Positions 25,901 through 34,060 of a stretch of 51,637 nt of DNA are shown piece after piece. Under the pieces are notes generated by a model. That model worked only from the letters and a program-made list of their open reading frames with translations, searched no databases and had not been told where the DNA came from. The DNA is from JAFGHJ01 sp964418485 (GTDB lineage: Bacteria > Hydrothermota > UBA3072), in the NCBI GenBank assembly GCA_964418485.1, contig CAYQMH010000008.1:1-51637 (forward strand), written 5' to 3'. A program made the position numbers and the translations under genes. Position 1 is the stretch's first letter. Every line of letters begins with the position of its first letter.

Positions 25901-26855
25901 GATTATTCACCTTTTGCAAATATCCGGTTACCGGCAGAGGAGATTCTCCATAGATCTTAATTTCAAAGTCATGAACAATAGCCAGAATATCAGCTACATC
26001 TTGTTTTGATAACTGGTTCTTCCACTCGGAAACCGGATCTTTACCAGTTCTAACGGCACTTTCGTTACGGGTTTGATAAAAACTGTTTAACGCTTGATTA
26101 ACACGTGCCGTTCGTTTTAGACCCAAGCGAGAAAAAATACGGTCTATTTCCTCTTCTGTATTAATACATAGCTCTTCGTAGCTGCAAAATGTCCAGTTAT
26201 AATTCGGCAATTGATTAAGTGTAATCAGATTTTCGATACACCACATTATTGCATGCTTATGTATAGGTTTTTTTGCTTTTCTAATCGAAGATTCAAATTT
26301 AGACAAATAATCTTTCATAAGTTTTTCTTGCCCCAAAAAAACTTCTAAATGCGTTTCCCAATTGAGTTTTAACCTCGATAGTACAACTGCACATGGATGG
26401 CGGACCATATACAAAATAGGACAATGAAAATTGCGATCTATCCATGCAAGCATTAAATTAGCGCGTATAGACTTAACCAAGGCTTTCCATACTAAAAAAT
26501 TTTTATTTTCACAGTCTATCCAGGCATTATGAATACCCCAACTGAGAACTTGTTTTATAAATACTTTTTTTCTTGGATACTCTTCTCCGGGTCGTAGGTA
26601 AGTGCGTAAAGAAAAGTGCTTTGCTTCGGGTACTTTACGATGGTCGAAAGGTTCAAATAAAATTCCGACTCCCGGACACGCCCCGATAATATTCGACAAC
26701 CATGTTGTTCCGCTACGACCGGAACCAGATAAAAAAATTGTACTTGCAGGAGAAATCCTCTTGATCACTATAGATTTGCAGGAGAACCTTTTTTTTAAAA
26801 AAGCGGTGATGCTGTTTTTTCCTTTTATTGTTTCTGACTTCTGTTTGATTCCCAC
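25893..26855 (-). CDS. Sulfotransferase (PAPS-dependent)
   Basis: The protein is 320 aa. The 5'-phosphosulfate-binding loop is SGSGRSGTTWL (residues 43-53). The 3'-phosphate-binding segment is YMVRHPCAVVLSRLKLNW (about 150-167). Both are standard for cytosolic and carbohydrate sulfotransferases that use 3'-phosphoadenylyl sulfate. VSEWKNQLSKQDVADI near the C-terminus is also family-like. In this setting it probably adds sulfate to a sugar of the surface polysaccharide. It lies 2 bases after the radical SAM gene and overlaps the GT2 gene by 8 bases. No PAPS-synthesis genes are in the window. Confidence 0.9.
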   Translation of the reverse strand: MGIKQKSETIKGKNSITAFLKKRFSCKSIVIKRISPASTIFLSGSGRSGTTWLSNIIGACPGVGILFEPFDHRKVPEAKHFSLRTYLRPGEEYPRKKVFIKQVLSWGIHNAWIDCENKNFLVWKALVKSIRANLMLAWIDRNFHCPILYMVRHPCAVVLSRLKLNWETHLEVFLGQEKLMKDYLSKFESSIRKAKKPIHKHAIMWCIENLITLNQLPNYNWTFCSYEELCINTEEEIDRIFSRLGLKRTARVNQALNSFYQTRNESAVRTGKDPVSEWKNQLSKQDVADILAIVHDFEIKIYGESPLPVTGYLQKVNNHA

Positions 26856-26857
26856 AA

Positions 26858-28228
26858 CTATCTCAAAAAAATTCTATTTTTTATGGCATTTTTAATAAAA
26901 GCTGGTGTAACTTTTGAAAGATATGTACGAAAATTTTTCTTTAATGTTCTTCTTTTTATGAGGCTCAATAATTTCCAATCGTAAGCGGTCCTTTTTTTAA
27001 AGTAATGATCGACAAGTTCCTTACTATGTTTCCCATAAAAAAATCTTGCTTTTATATCGAAGCCGGGAAGATAAGCCAAGCCTACATCATCAATATACTC
27101 ATAAAGATTATTCTCTAAAACATTTTTGTAAAGAGGGCTGATGGGGATTCCTACAAAAACGTTGAAGCTATAAGAATACGGTTCTAACTTATTCATCAGT
27201 TTTAAAGTAAGCAAATAATCTTTATAAGTTTCTCCAGGTATGCCTGCAATTAAACTGCAATACGCCTTAATGTTATATTTTTTGCATAGCTTAATGGCTT
27301 TTTCTATTTGTTCAACAGTAATTCCCTTATTTAGAATATCCAGAATTCTCTGGCTACCACTTTCTACTCCTAAATAAACTCCTCTACATCCTGTAGCTGC
27401 CATCATTTTTACCGTTCTTTCGTCATTCAAACTATCTACTCTCGTTTCGCATGTCCAGTGTATGTTGACTTTTCTCTTAAGCATCTCTTCGCAAAAATTT
27501 CTTGTTCTTTGGCGATTCATCGTGAAGTTATCTTCTCTGAAATAAATAGCTTTGGCATTGAATCTACTTTTTAGATAAATAATCTCATCGATGATTCTCT
27601 CGGCGCTGAAATATGTATATCCCTTACCCCAAATCGAACCCACAGAACAGAACGCGCAATTGAAGGGACAGCCTCTGCTGGTATTCATTGTGAACACCGG
27701 TTTCTCGTCTAACCGTGGGCTGGTATAATCATAAGGCAACTTAGAAAAAATATCCCATGGCTGGAAAGGCAGTACATCTAAATCTTCGATTCTTTCTTTT
27801 CTGATTACTCTTCTTTTTTCTTTCCCTTTTACTATTTCTATGATAGCCTTTTCTCCTTCGCCTTGAACCACATAATCGACGAAGTCAGGTATGCTATCTA
27901 GAGCAACCGAAGTGTGTGGTCCGCCAACAATTATTTTCCCATGCCATTTTTTCTGTTTTCTGAGACTCTCAATTTCATTAAACATTCTCAAGGTATCTCG
28001 GTAGCATATTGTATTTGCGTAAATTCCTACGAAATCAATGCTGTTTTTCTGCAGGTAGCCTTTTTTAATAAAATTCGATGGGTTGAGGTAATTATCTATG
28101 AAAAATATTTTATGCCCTTTGCTTCTAAGTAAAGAAATAAGAAACCCTAATCCTAGAGGGGGTCTTTTCTCTGTGGTGAAGAAAGGACTCTTTTCAGGTG
28201 CCGCCGATGTTGTGAGTAATATATTCAC
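26858..28228 (-). CDS. B12-binding domain radical SAM protein
   Basis: The protein is 456 aa. The N-terminal cobalamin-binding-like domain (about 1-140) shows LGLGFLISLLRSKGHKI and GGPHTSVALDSIPDFVDYVVQGEGE, but no DxHxxG motif, as in many members. The radical SAM 4Fe-4S cysteines are C187, C191 and C194 in RGCPFNCAFC. GVYLGVESGSQRILDILNKG is the usual glycyl/SAM-contact region. Class B enzymes of this kind methylate unactivated carbon or rearrange natural products. In this locus a C-methylation or other sugar modification is plausible but not shown. It overlaps the methyltransferase stop by 4 bases. Confidence 0.9.
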   Translation of the reverse strand: MNILLTTSAAPEKSPFFTTEKRPPLGLGFLISLLRSKGHKIFFIDNYLNPSNFIKKGYLQKNSIDFVGIYANTICYRDTLRMFNEIESLRKQKKWHGKIIVGGPHTSVALDSIPDFVDYVVQGEGEKAIIEIVKGKEKRRVIRKERIEDLDVLPFQPWDIFSKLPYDYTSPRLDEKPVFTMNTSRGCPFNCAFCSVGSIWGKGYTYFSAERIIDEIIYLKSRFNAKAIYFREDNFTMNRQRTRNFCEEMLKRKVNIHWTCETRVDSLNDERTVKMMAATGCRGVYLGVESGSQRILDILNKGITVEQIEKAIKLCKKYNIKAYCSLIAGIPGETYKDYLLTLKLMNKLEPYSYSFNVFVGIPISPLYKNVLENNLYEYIDDVGLAYLPGFDIKARFFYGKHSKELVDHYFKKRTAYDWKLLSLIKRRTLKKNFRTYLSKVTPAFIKNAIKNRIFLR

Positions 28229-28854
28229 ACGGTTTTTCCCTTTTTATAATGTCCTTTTTTTATATTGAGTAAAACTGCTCTGTACTCAGGGCCATCCGGT
28301 CCTTTTATTCTTTCCAAACGCAGTATCCTAAAGTTTTTATTAAATATTTCAATTAATTCATACTCTGGATATTCACATAAATGATATGGATTCCCTGTTG
28401 ATTTGCCATACTCATTAAGAACAGGGCATGTTATTATTAACAATCCATCTAAGCGAAGAACCCTTTTACTTTCTTTGATAAATCTTGAACCTGTATCTTT
28501 GGAAACATGTTCAAATCCTTCAAGACAAATTAAAACATCAACAGAATCATCTTTTAAAGGAATAGATTGCATATCCCCGACATAAAACTTTCTACTTCTA
28601 TTTTCATAATGCTTTTTAGCATAATCAATTGCTTCAGTTGAAATATCAACACCGATTATAAAAGCCGAACCCTTCAAAAGGCTTGTTCCCCATCCTACAC
28701 CACACGGAATATCTAAGATTTTTTTCCCCTTGCAATATTTAACGCAAAAATTATATCTCTCATATAATTTTTGTTTATATTTACTTTTAATTAATCCAAA
28801 GAATCTGTCTTTGAATCCCGGATACTCGGGGTGTGCTCTTTCAGCTATTTCAAT
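28225..28854 (-). CDS. SAM-dependent methyltransferase with a non-standard start codon
   Basis: A class I methyltransferase of about 207-209 aa. The first standard in-frame start (TTG 28677) would delete motif I. Upstream in the same frame I read AHPEYPGFKDRFFGL, then KKILDIPCGVGWGTSLL, which is motif I, followed by GVDIS (motif II) and DVLICLEGFEHV. The frame stays open up to TAA 28864-28866. AAGGAG at 28856-28861 lies 1 base before ATT 28854 and 7 bases before ATA 28848. No ATG, GTG or TTG occurs between. So ATA or ATT is the likely start, unless an assembly error removed one. The CgeB-like gene ends 15 bases upstream. It probably methylates a sugar of the polysaccharide. Confidence 0.78.
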   Translation of the reverse strand: MEIAERAHPEYPGFKDRFFGLIKSKYKQKLYERYNFCVKYCKGKKILDIPCGVGWGTSLLKGSAFIIGVDISTEAIDYAKKHYENRSRKFYVGDMQSIPLKDDSVDVLICLEGFEHVSKDTGSRFIKESKRVLRLDGLLIITCPVLNEYGKSTGNPYHLCEYPEYELIEIFNKNFRILRLERIKGPDGPEYRAVLLNIKKGHYKKGKTV

Positions 28855-28869
28855 TCTCCTTTCTTATAA

Positions 28870-29844
28870 CTATTTGCATAATTTATTTTTTATTCTTGCG
28901 AACAAGCCCTTATCCTTAAGGGCTTTACAATCAAGCCTTTTCAATGCTTCAAAAATATTATAAAGTCGCTTATCCCATGTATTCCTTTCTAGCACTGCAC
29001 GGTATCCGCTCGCTGCAATTTCTTTCCGCTCACTGTCATTCTTTAAATAGTATTTTATCTTCCGAACTAGATCTTCCTTATCATCATAACAAACAATTTC
29101 TTTCCCTATATCGAAATAGGTCTCGAGTTCATCAACATAATCAGTCAGTAAAAAACCCCCACACATAGGAACTTCGAATATACGTCCTTTTATTTGTTTT
29201 ATTTCCGGACATGGTGAACTTGAGCTAATATTAATGTTAATCTTACTATTACTAAATACCTCAACAATTTTTTCAAAAGGCAGATAAACGTTCCACCCTC
29301 TCCCAAATATGTCTACAGAAATATTGTTTTTCTTTAAATATTCAAATATTTCATCTCTTGGGCTATATTTTTGCCCAACGAAGGATACATCATAATTCAT
29401 ATCTGAGGACACCGGATGATAATATTTAGGATTTGACGCCCATTGAGATTTTATTACGCTTAGATTGTTTTTTTTGTATTTAACAAGTGCTTCTTTACTG
29501 GTAGTAATAGCGCAGAATAAATTTTTTGCTAAAAACTTTGAATATTTATCGAAACGCCAATGATCGTCAGAAAACCATCCTACGACTTTATGCCCCTCCT
29601 TACCTAAAATTTTTAATGTTTTCATAGAAATTTCATCTCTATAGGTAATATAAAAAACGTAATCGGGTTTTTCACATCTCGCCAACTCCGTTATTTCCCT
29701 GTTCATTTTTTTCTTTCCTAAGATCTCGAATCTTTCTAAGTAGTTGTATCTAAGCACATTATATCCCATATCTTTAAGCGGTTCAAAAAAATTAATATCA
29801 CAATTATAATTAACCGTTCCGACCGTTAGTAATAAAATTTTCAT
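28870..29844 (-). CDS. CgeB-like glycosyltransferase
   Basis: The protein is 324 aa. It resembles the CgeB/DUF3880 group of GT-B enzymes. The N-terminal part reads KPDYVFYITYRDEISMKTL and VVGWFSDDHWRFDKYSK. The C-terminal part has YDVSFVGQKYSPRDEIFEYL, IFGRGWN, and GRIFEVPMCGGFLLTDYVDEL, the last being the usual nucleotide-sugar-binding Glu motif of the group. It is cytoplasmic, with no membrane segment. It likely adds a sugar to the surface polymer. It lies 7 bases after the 29852 methyltransferase stop. Confidence 0.82.
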   Translation of the reverse strand: MKILLLTVGTVNYNCDINFFEPLKDMGYNVLRYNYLERFEILGKKKMNREITELARCEKPDYVFYITYRDEISMKTLKILGKEGHKVVGWFSDDHWRFDKYSKFLAKNLFCAITTSKEALVKYKKNNLSVIKSQWASNPKYYHPVSSDMNYDVSFVGQKYSPRDEIFEYLKKNNISVDIFGRGWNVYLPFEKIVEVFSNSKININISSSSPCPEIKQIKGRIFEVPMCGGFLLTDYVDELETYFDIGKEIVCYDDKEDLVRKIKYYLKNDSERKEIAASGYRAVLERNTWDKRLYNIFEALKRLDCKALKDKGLFARIKNKLCK

Positions 29845-29851
29845 ATTTTAT

Positions 29852-30589
29852 TTAGCTACCAAAAATTTTTCTCTTGATGCACTTCAAGATTTTCTGTACT
29901 TTTCCGACTCTTTTCTCTAGCGGAGTTTTTCTGTTATAAAGTGCCTCTTTTTTTTCATCAAGTCTCATAAAATATTCTCTATAATAATCGACATCTTTGT
30001 TAGATATTAATTCATCCAAACTATTAACAATTTCATAATTAATTTTGGCTTGCCATTCATAACCTATCATAAACAAATCGACAAAATCTTTTATAAGTGA
30101 CATTTTTTTATTTTTAACTCCGTATCTAAACATCAAGTAAAAGATGTCCTGGATAGGGGAGAATTCAACCTTCATCTTATCTAATAAAAGCAATCGCCCA
30201 TTCTTAAAATTAATTAGCCATTTATGTTTATAGAAATTGAACAAGTAATCATAAAATAACCTTGGAACTTCTATGTATCCTCTCCCGGCAACTCTCTCTA
30301 TTTCTTCAATAAAATTATCAATTTCTTTGACCGGAACATGCTCCAAAACTTGAGAACATATCACATAATCAAATTCATTATCTTCAAAAGGGAACTTCGA
30401 ACCTTCATAGTAAAATATAGGTTTGTCGTATTCTATCTTCGGCTGATTTCCTCTTTGTTTAAGAGCTTCCCTATCATCAAATTTTTTGTCCAATAATATG
30501 TCTGACCTCCAGAAAGGAGAAGAACCCGGTCCGATTTCAAGAACTCTATCGGCTTCTTTTATACTCTTGATTTTTTCAGGGAAAAACAA
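29852..30589 (-). CDS. SAM-dependent methyltransferase (Methyltransf_11 type)
   Basis: The protein is 245 aa from TTG 30589, with AGAGG about 9 bases upstream. Motif I is RVLEIGPGSSPFW (about residues 15-27). The later motif NEFDYVICSQVLEHVPVKEI is the usual DxxxxxxVLEHV of this class. The C-terminal 120 residues are basic and helical (KKALYNRKTPLEKR-like) and may contact the acceptor or membrane. Its place among glycosyltransferases points to a sugar or lipid-linked glycan substrate. The substrate is not readable. Confidence 0.82.
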   Translation of the reverse strand: MFFPEKIKSIKEADRVLEIGPGSSPFWRSDILLDKKFDDREALKQRGNQPKIEYDKPIFYYEGSKFPFEDNEFDYVICSQVLEHVPVKEIDNFIEEIERVAGRGYIEVPRLFYDYLFNFYKHKWLINFKNGRLLLLDKMKVEFSPIQDIFYLMFRYGVKNKKMSLIKDFVDLFMIGYEWQAKINYEIVNSLDELISNKDVDYYREYFMRLDEKKEALYNRKTPLEKRVGKVQKILKCIKRKIFGS

Positions 30590-30604
30590 TTTATAATACC
30601 TCTT

Positions 30605-31468
30605 TCATTTAGATTCGCTCTTGGTTTTATACCAATTGATCGGTTTCTTTAGTATTTTCTTTAAAATAAGAGAAGAACATAACTTTTTTAATAAGCTTTT
30701 TTTGTTATAATCACCCTTGTTACCTGTTGGGAAGGCATAATATACTCCCTTAAATTTCTGTGTGGCCGGACGGGTACAGCCATATGTCGGTTTTTTAGAA
30801 AGTATATAAGATCCGTCATACCCGGTTATAAAGTAAGTAAGATGCTTCTTGGATGCTATAGACTCTAAATGCACATCAAAACTACTGAATTTTTTAAAAT
30901 CTATAGACCTAACAAAGAAACAATTAGTATCTGTCATGGCAATTAGACGGTAATCCTTTTTCTCCGCAAGTTTAACTAAGGAAAGAGCTGAACAACCAAA
31001 ATGGTTCCCCTTCTCAGATATTAAATCCATATTAAAAGGAATAGTAGGATTGAACTCACAAGTTATTAATTTGGGTTTTATCTTCTTTAGGCTTTCAAAG
31101 ATATAGTAATCATCCCCGTCTACATCTATAGACAAGAAATCTATATCTTCGGATAATTCTTCCTGTTTTAGAATATTCTCAAGAGTGTTATGTTTCTCGT
31201 AACTTACAAATGCTTTTATACAATGGCAATTATATTTTTTAACATTTTTAACTAAAGATATGTATTTACTCTCATCGGCTTCAATTAGAATACCCTTCCA
31301 TTCGTTGGTCCAGAGATTTGCAGTATTTGAATTATAGAAACCATCCCAAGCTCCCACTTCAATACATACTCTGGATGAGGGATTTAAAATCTCAAATATC
31401 TTTTCAATTATCCCGTCTTCGCCAAATTGGGAATAAACATTGTAAGCATGATCTGAAAGTTTTTTCAT
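30605..31468 (-). CDS. FkbM-like methyltransferase
   Basis: The protein is 287 aa. SQFGEDGIIEKIF, CIEVGAWDGFYNSNT (motif I) and GILIEADESKY match the FkbM-type class I methyltransferases, and DFLSIDVDGDDYYIFESL is their characteristic motif. FkbM proteins O-methylate hydroxyls of sugars and polyketides. AAAGAGG precedes the ATG. It is one of at least five methyltransferase-like proteins in this locus. The C-terminal third (SKKPTYGCTRPATQKF) is not recognised. Confidence 0.83.
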   Translation of the reverse strand: MKKLSDHAYNVYSQFGEDGIIEKIFEILNPSSRVCIEVGAWDGFYNSNTANLWTNEWKGILIEADESKYISLVKNVKKYNCHCIKAFVSYEKHNTLENILKQEELSEDIDFLSIDVDGDDYYIFESLKKIKPKLITCEFNPTIPFNMDLISEKGNHFGCSALSLVKLAEKKDYRLIAMTDTNCFFVRSIDFKKFSSFDVHLESIASKKHLTYFITGYDGSYILSKKPTYGCTRPATQKFKGVYYAFPTGNKGDYNKKSLLKKLCSSLILKKILKKPINWYKTKSESK

Positions 31469-31499
31469 AAATACTGCCTCTTTATTTTAACATTTTAAG

Positions 31500-32267
31500 C
31501 TAAAAAGATTTTTTTGTTAATATTAAAACATCAGCGTTCGTGAATTTTTCCTGGTCATAAGAAGGAAGTTTTTCTATTCTATATTCATAATCCGTAAAAT
31601 TCTCCTTAACATACTTTATTAAATTTGCTTTGGAATATTGATTAAAGTAATAAAAATAATTGCCATCATTATCTTTTTTGTAAGAATCAATAATATATTT
31701 TAAGCTTTCCGGATATTCCACTCTATATTGTTTAATATTATCCTCATCTATCAATTCTCGACACAGCGCCATAATTACAATTTTTTTTGTTACACGAACC
31801 ATTTCATCCAACAATTTTTTGTAATCGTCTAAATGATCTGCTACCGAAAGAGCAAAAGATATATCAAACTCATGCTCTAAAAAAGGCGTCTTTTGTCCGT
31901 CACATCTTATAAAATGCGCACCATATAACTCTTTTGCATAGTTTACTGCATTCAAACTTGTATCAATTCCTATATATCGTGTAATTTCCGGATAATACCG
32001 TAGTCTATCGTAATTCAATCCTATTCCACAAGCAATTTCTAAAACAGTTCCCCCGTGTTTAATTATTTTGGGTATCACGAAATTATGAATTTCTAATCTA
32101 ATACCATATATTTTTCTATAGAAAGAACACATATCCTTTTCATTCAATATCTTCCCATCACTAAAATAGCCTCTTTTAGGATTCTTATTGTTTTCTTTTC
32201 TCTTCCTACTCAGTTTATTTAGCATATATAATATAGCTTTTTTGGGATTAAATATTTGCATCTTCAT
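31500..32267 (-). CDS. SAM-dependent methyltransferase
   Basis: The protein is 255 aa. Motif I is GTVLEIACGIGLNYDRL (about 80-95), followed by IGIDTSLNAVNYAKE, FIRCDGQKTPF and FDISFALSVADHLDDY. A basic N-terminal stretch of about 35 residues (LNKLSRKRKENNKNPKRG) precedes the fold. The start at 32267 has no Shine-Dalgarno close by; the wzt-like gene ends 15 bases upstream with AAAGGAGG in its last codons. Probably a sugar or glycan methyltransferase in the polysaccharide pathway. Confidence 0.82.
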   Translation of the reverse strand: MKMQIFNPKKAILYMLNKLSRKRKENNKNPKRGYFSDGKILNEKDMCSFYRKIYGIRLEIHNFVIPKIIKHGGTVLEIACGIGLNYDRLRYYPEITRYIGIDTSLNAVNYAKELYGAHFIRCDGQKTPFLEHEFDISFALSVADHLDDYKKLLDEMVRVTKKIVIMALCRELIDEDNIKQYRVEYPESLKYIIDSYKKDNDGNYFYYFNQYSKANLIKYVKENFTDYEYRIEKLPSYDQEKFTNADVLILTKKSF

Positions 32268-32282
32268 TTTATTTTCTTATGT

Positions 32283-33524
32283 TTACTGCGTTCCTCCTTT
32301 TTTGTACTTTAAGGACCACTTGGGAAACGGGTTAATTAAACCATGTCCCATCAATCTTCCGGAAACCGAAAAAAAGTAAGATTTTTCATGCCAGTTCAAG
32401 ACATTTGCAACTTTTTTTTCTGAAAAAGTAACAGTGCATACATACTTTCCTGGCTTAAACTCTAACCTGTTTATACAAAAATCAGTATACCCAAGACCAG
32501 AAATCTGTGCAATTTTATACCCGTCAAAATTTGAAAAATTCGAACTTACCAATAAACCTTTTGCATTAAACATAGATACAGTGAATATTGGATTTTTAAC
32601 GGTCCTTCTGCAAGCAAAATGAATTCGTAATTTAAAATAATCCCCGACTTTAAAATTAGTGCATATGCGGTTGTTCTTATTTAAAAACTCTACTTTTGAG
32701 ATTTTGACACTCGAGTCATAAGAGAGCTGACTCCCCAATGTTTCATAACCACTTTCTTGACTCATTATAATATTTTCTTCATATAAATCACAAACGTGAT
32801 GAACCTCACCGAATTCTTTTATTTTTGAATTGTCGAGCCAAAGAGCCTTTCTACAAATATTTCTGACTGCCTGCAAGTTATGACTAACCATTACGACAGT
32901 CCCTCCGCTCGATCTAAATTCACTCATTTTTTTATGGCATTTCAACGCGAAGGCTAAATCTCCCACTGAAAGTACCTCATCAACCAATAAAATTTCAGGT
33001 TCGCAGTGTGCTGCAACAGAAAAACCAAGCCTCACAAACATACCGCTGGAATAGAACTTCACAGGTGTGTCTAAAAAATCGCCGATATCCGCAAATTCTA
33101 CTATTTTATCAAATTTCTCATTGACTTCCTTCCTGTTCATACCCAATATTGCTCCGTTAAGATAAATGTTTTCTCTTCCTGTCAGCATAGGATGGAACCC
33201 TGCACCTACGGCGATTAGAGCACCTGTTTTTCCTTTTATTGTTATTTTTCCTTTATCCGGCCAAAAAATGCCATTCAGTATCTTAAGTATTGTAGTCTTA
33301 CCTGCTCCATTGGGTCCGATGATACCTAGAGTTTCACCTTTTTTTACTTCAAAAGAAACATTATCTACCGCCCAGAATTCCCCTTTTCTCAAAATATGAG
33401 ATTTAGCACTCAGGCTCAAAGAATTTCTTGTAATATCTTTAATGCCATAAAGCATAGACATTTTTAATGATTTGCAATATTTTTTTGAAACATTTTCAAC
33501 TTTGATTGCGAAATCGTTATTCAT
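32283..33524 (-). CDS. wzt: Wzt-type ABC transporter ATPase with glycan-binding domain
   Basis: The protein is 413 aa. The ABC domain (about 1-245) has Walker A GPNGAGKT at 70-77, the signature YSSGMFVRLGF, Walker B ILLVDEVLSVGD and the H-loop MVSHN. The C-terminal extension (about 265-413; FKVGDYFKLRIHF, FTVSMFNAKGLLVSS) fits the Wzt C-terminal carbohydrate-binding domain that recognises the end-modified O-polysaccharide. It pairs with the Wzm-type permease at 34060. The two are normally adjacent, but here a GxxExxY cassette separates them. No good Shine-Dalgarno precedes the ATG; only GGTGAT contributed by the cassette end is present. Confidence 0.92.
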   Translation of the reverse strand: MNNDFAIKVENVSKKYCKSLKMSMLYGIKDITRNSLSLSAKSHILRKGEFWAVDNVSFEVKKGETLGIIGPNGAGKTTILKILNGIFWPDKGKITIKGKTGALIAVGAGFHPMLTGRENIYLNGAILGMNRKEVNEKFDKIVEFADIGDFLDTPVKFYSSGMFVRLGFSVAAHCEPEILLVDEVLSVGDLAFALKCHKKMSEFRSSGGTVVMVSHNLQAVRNICRKALWLDNSKIKEFGEVHHVCDLYEENIIMSQESGYETLGSQLSYDSSVKISKVEFLNKNNRICTNFKVGDYFKLRIHFACRRTVKNPIFTVSMFNAKGLLVSSNFSNFDGYKIAQISGLGYTDFCINRLEFKPGKYVCTVTFSEKKVANVLNWHEKSYFFSVSGRLMGHGLINPFPKWSLKYKKGGTQ

Positions 33525-33531
33525 ATTTTAT

Positions 33532-33558
33532 CACCGCAAAGACGCAAAGGTCGCAGAG
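33532..33558. repeat. Left inverted repeat of the GxxExxY cassette
   Basis: CACCGCAAAGACGCAAAGG followed by TCGCAGAG: three near-tandem CGCARAG units. It pairs in inverted orientation with 34021-34047 (22 of 27 matches; most differences are A/G transitions). Confidence 0.8.
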
Positions 33559-33637
33559 GCGCCCATTTCCCCTTTATAATTAGTGATTTTATTTAACTTT
33601 AAGAAACAAATAATATAGAGGACAAGCTTATCTTTAA

Positions 33638-34060
33638 TCATAGTTTATTAACTATCCTTTTTAACCCTTCTTTTAAGATAGGTACATTGAAGTTAATTGT
33701 TAATCCTAATTTCAAACCAGTTAACTTTAGATATGTGAGAAGTTGTGCTTCATGTATAGGAAGAATTTTCTCAACAGATTTTAGTTCAACAATTACACTT
33801 TTTTCAACAACAAGATCTAAACGGTATCCCGAATCTATCCTTATTCCTTTGTATTCGACTGGTAAAGACTTTTGGATTTCAAAGCAATGCTTTTTCAATT
33901 CCAGTTCTCTACACAAGCACTTTTCGTAAGTGGATTCCAGTAATCCAGGTCCTAGAATTTTGTGAACTTCAATTGCCGCTCCAATTATTTTTTTTGATAA
34001 ATCATTTTCAAAAATAACATCTTTGCGTTCTCTGCGTCTCTGCGGTGTATTTTCTAACAT
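33638..34060 (-). CDS. GxxExxY family protein (PD-(D/E)XK-like)
   Basis: The protein is 140 aa from ATG 34060, which overlaps the wzm stop (TAATG) with GGAGAGG upstream; the longer frame inside wzm is rejected. The family motif is GPGLLESTYEKCL (G-x2-E-x2-Y). The core resembles a small PD-(D/E)XK nuclease: YRLDLVVEKSVIVELKSVEKI supplies Asp and ExK, followed by LTYLKLTGLKLGLTINFNVP. Residues 5-13 (TPQRRRERK) are encoded by the inverted repeat itself. The family is widespread, often multicopy, and of unknown function. Transfer into this locus is likely. Confidence 0.9.
   Translation of the reverse strand: MLENTPQRRRERKDVIFENDLSKKIIGAAIEVHKILGPGLLESTYEKCLCRELELKKHCFEIQKSLPVEYKGIRIDSGYRLDLVVEKSVIVELKSVEKILPIHEAQLLTYLKLTGLKLGLTINFNVPILKEGLKRIVNKL
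34021..34047. repeat. Right inverted repeat of the cassette, inside the GxxExxY reading frame
   Basis: On the minus strand it reads CACCGCAGAGACGCAGAG, then AACGCAAAG. It begins 13 bases after the A of the GxxExxY start codon and is translated as an Arg-rich segment. It matches the left repeat and, more loosely, the copies at 18313 and 48478. Confidence 0.8.

Larger units (their letters stand above)
33532..34047. mobile_element. GxxExxY cassette bounded by 27-bp inverted repeats
   Basis: A 516-bp unit lies between wzm and wzt. Its ends are imperfect inverted repeats (22 of 27 matches) that both begin CACCGCARAGACGCARAG reading inward. Inside is one GxxExxY gene. TATTTT occurs on both sides (33524-33529; 34048-34053), offset by two bases on the left, possibly a remnant target duplication. 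There is no transposase, so movement would need help in trans, or the element may be a captured repeat. Its position exactly between two genes that normally overlap supports insertion. Confidence 0.65.

Noticed and set aside
28225..28870. Pseudogene or frameshift in the methyltransferase
   Set aside because: The frame upstream is open and encodes continuous family-like sequence to just after a Shine-Dalgarno, so only the start codon is abnormal.
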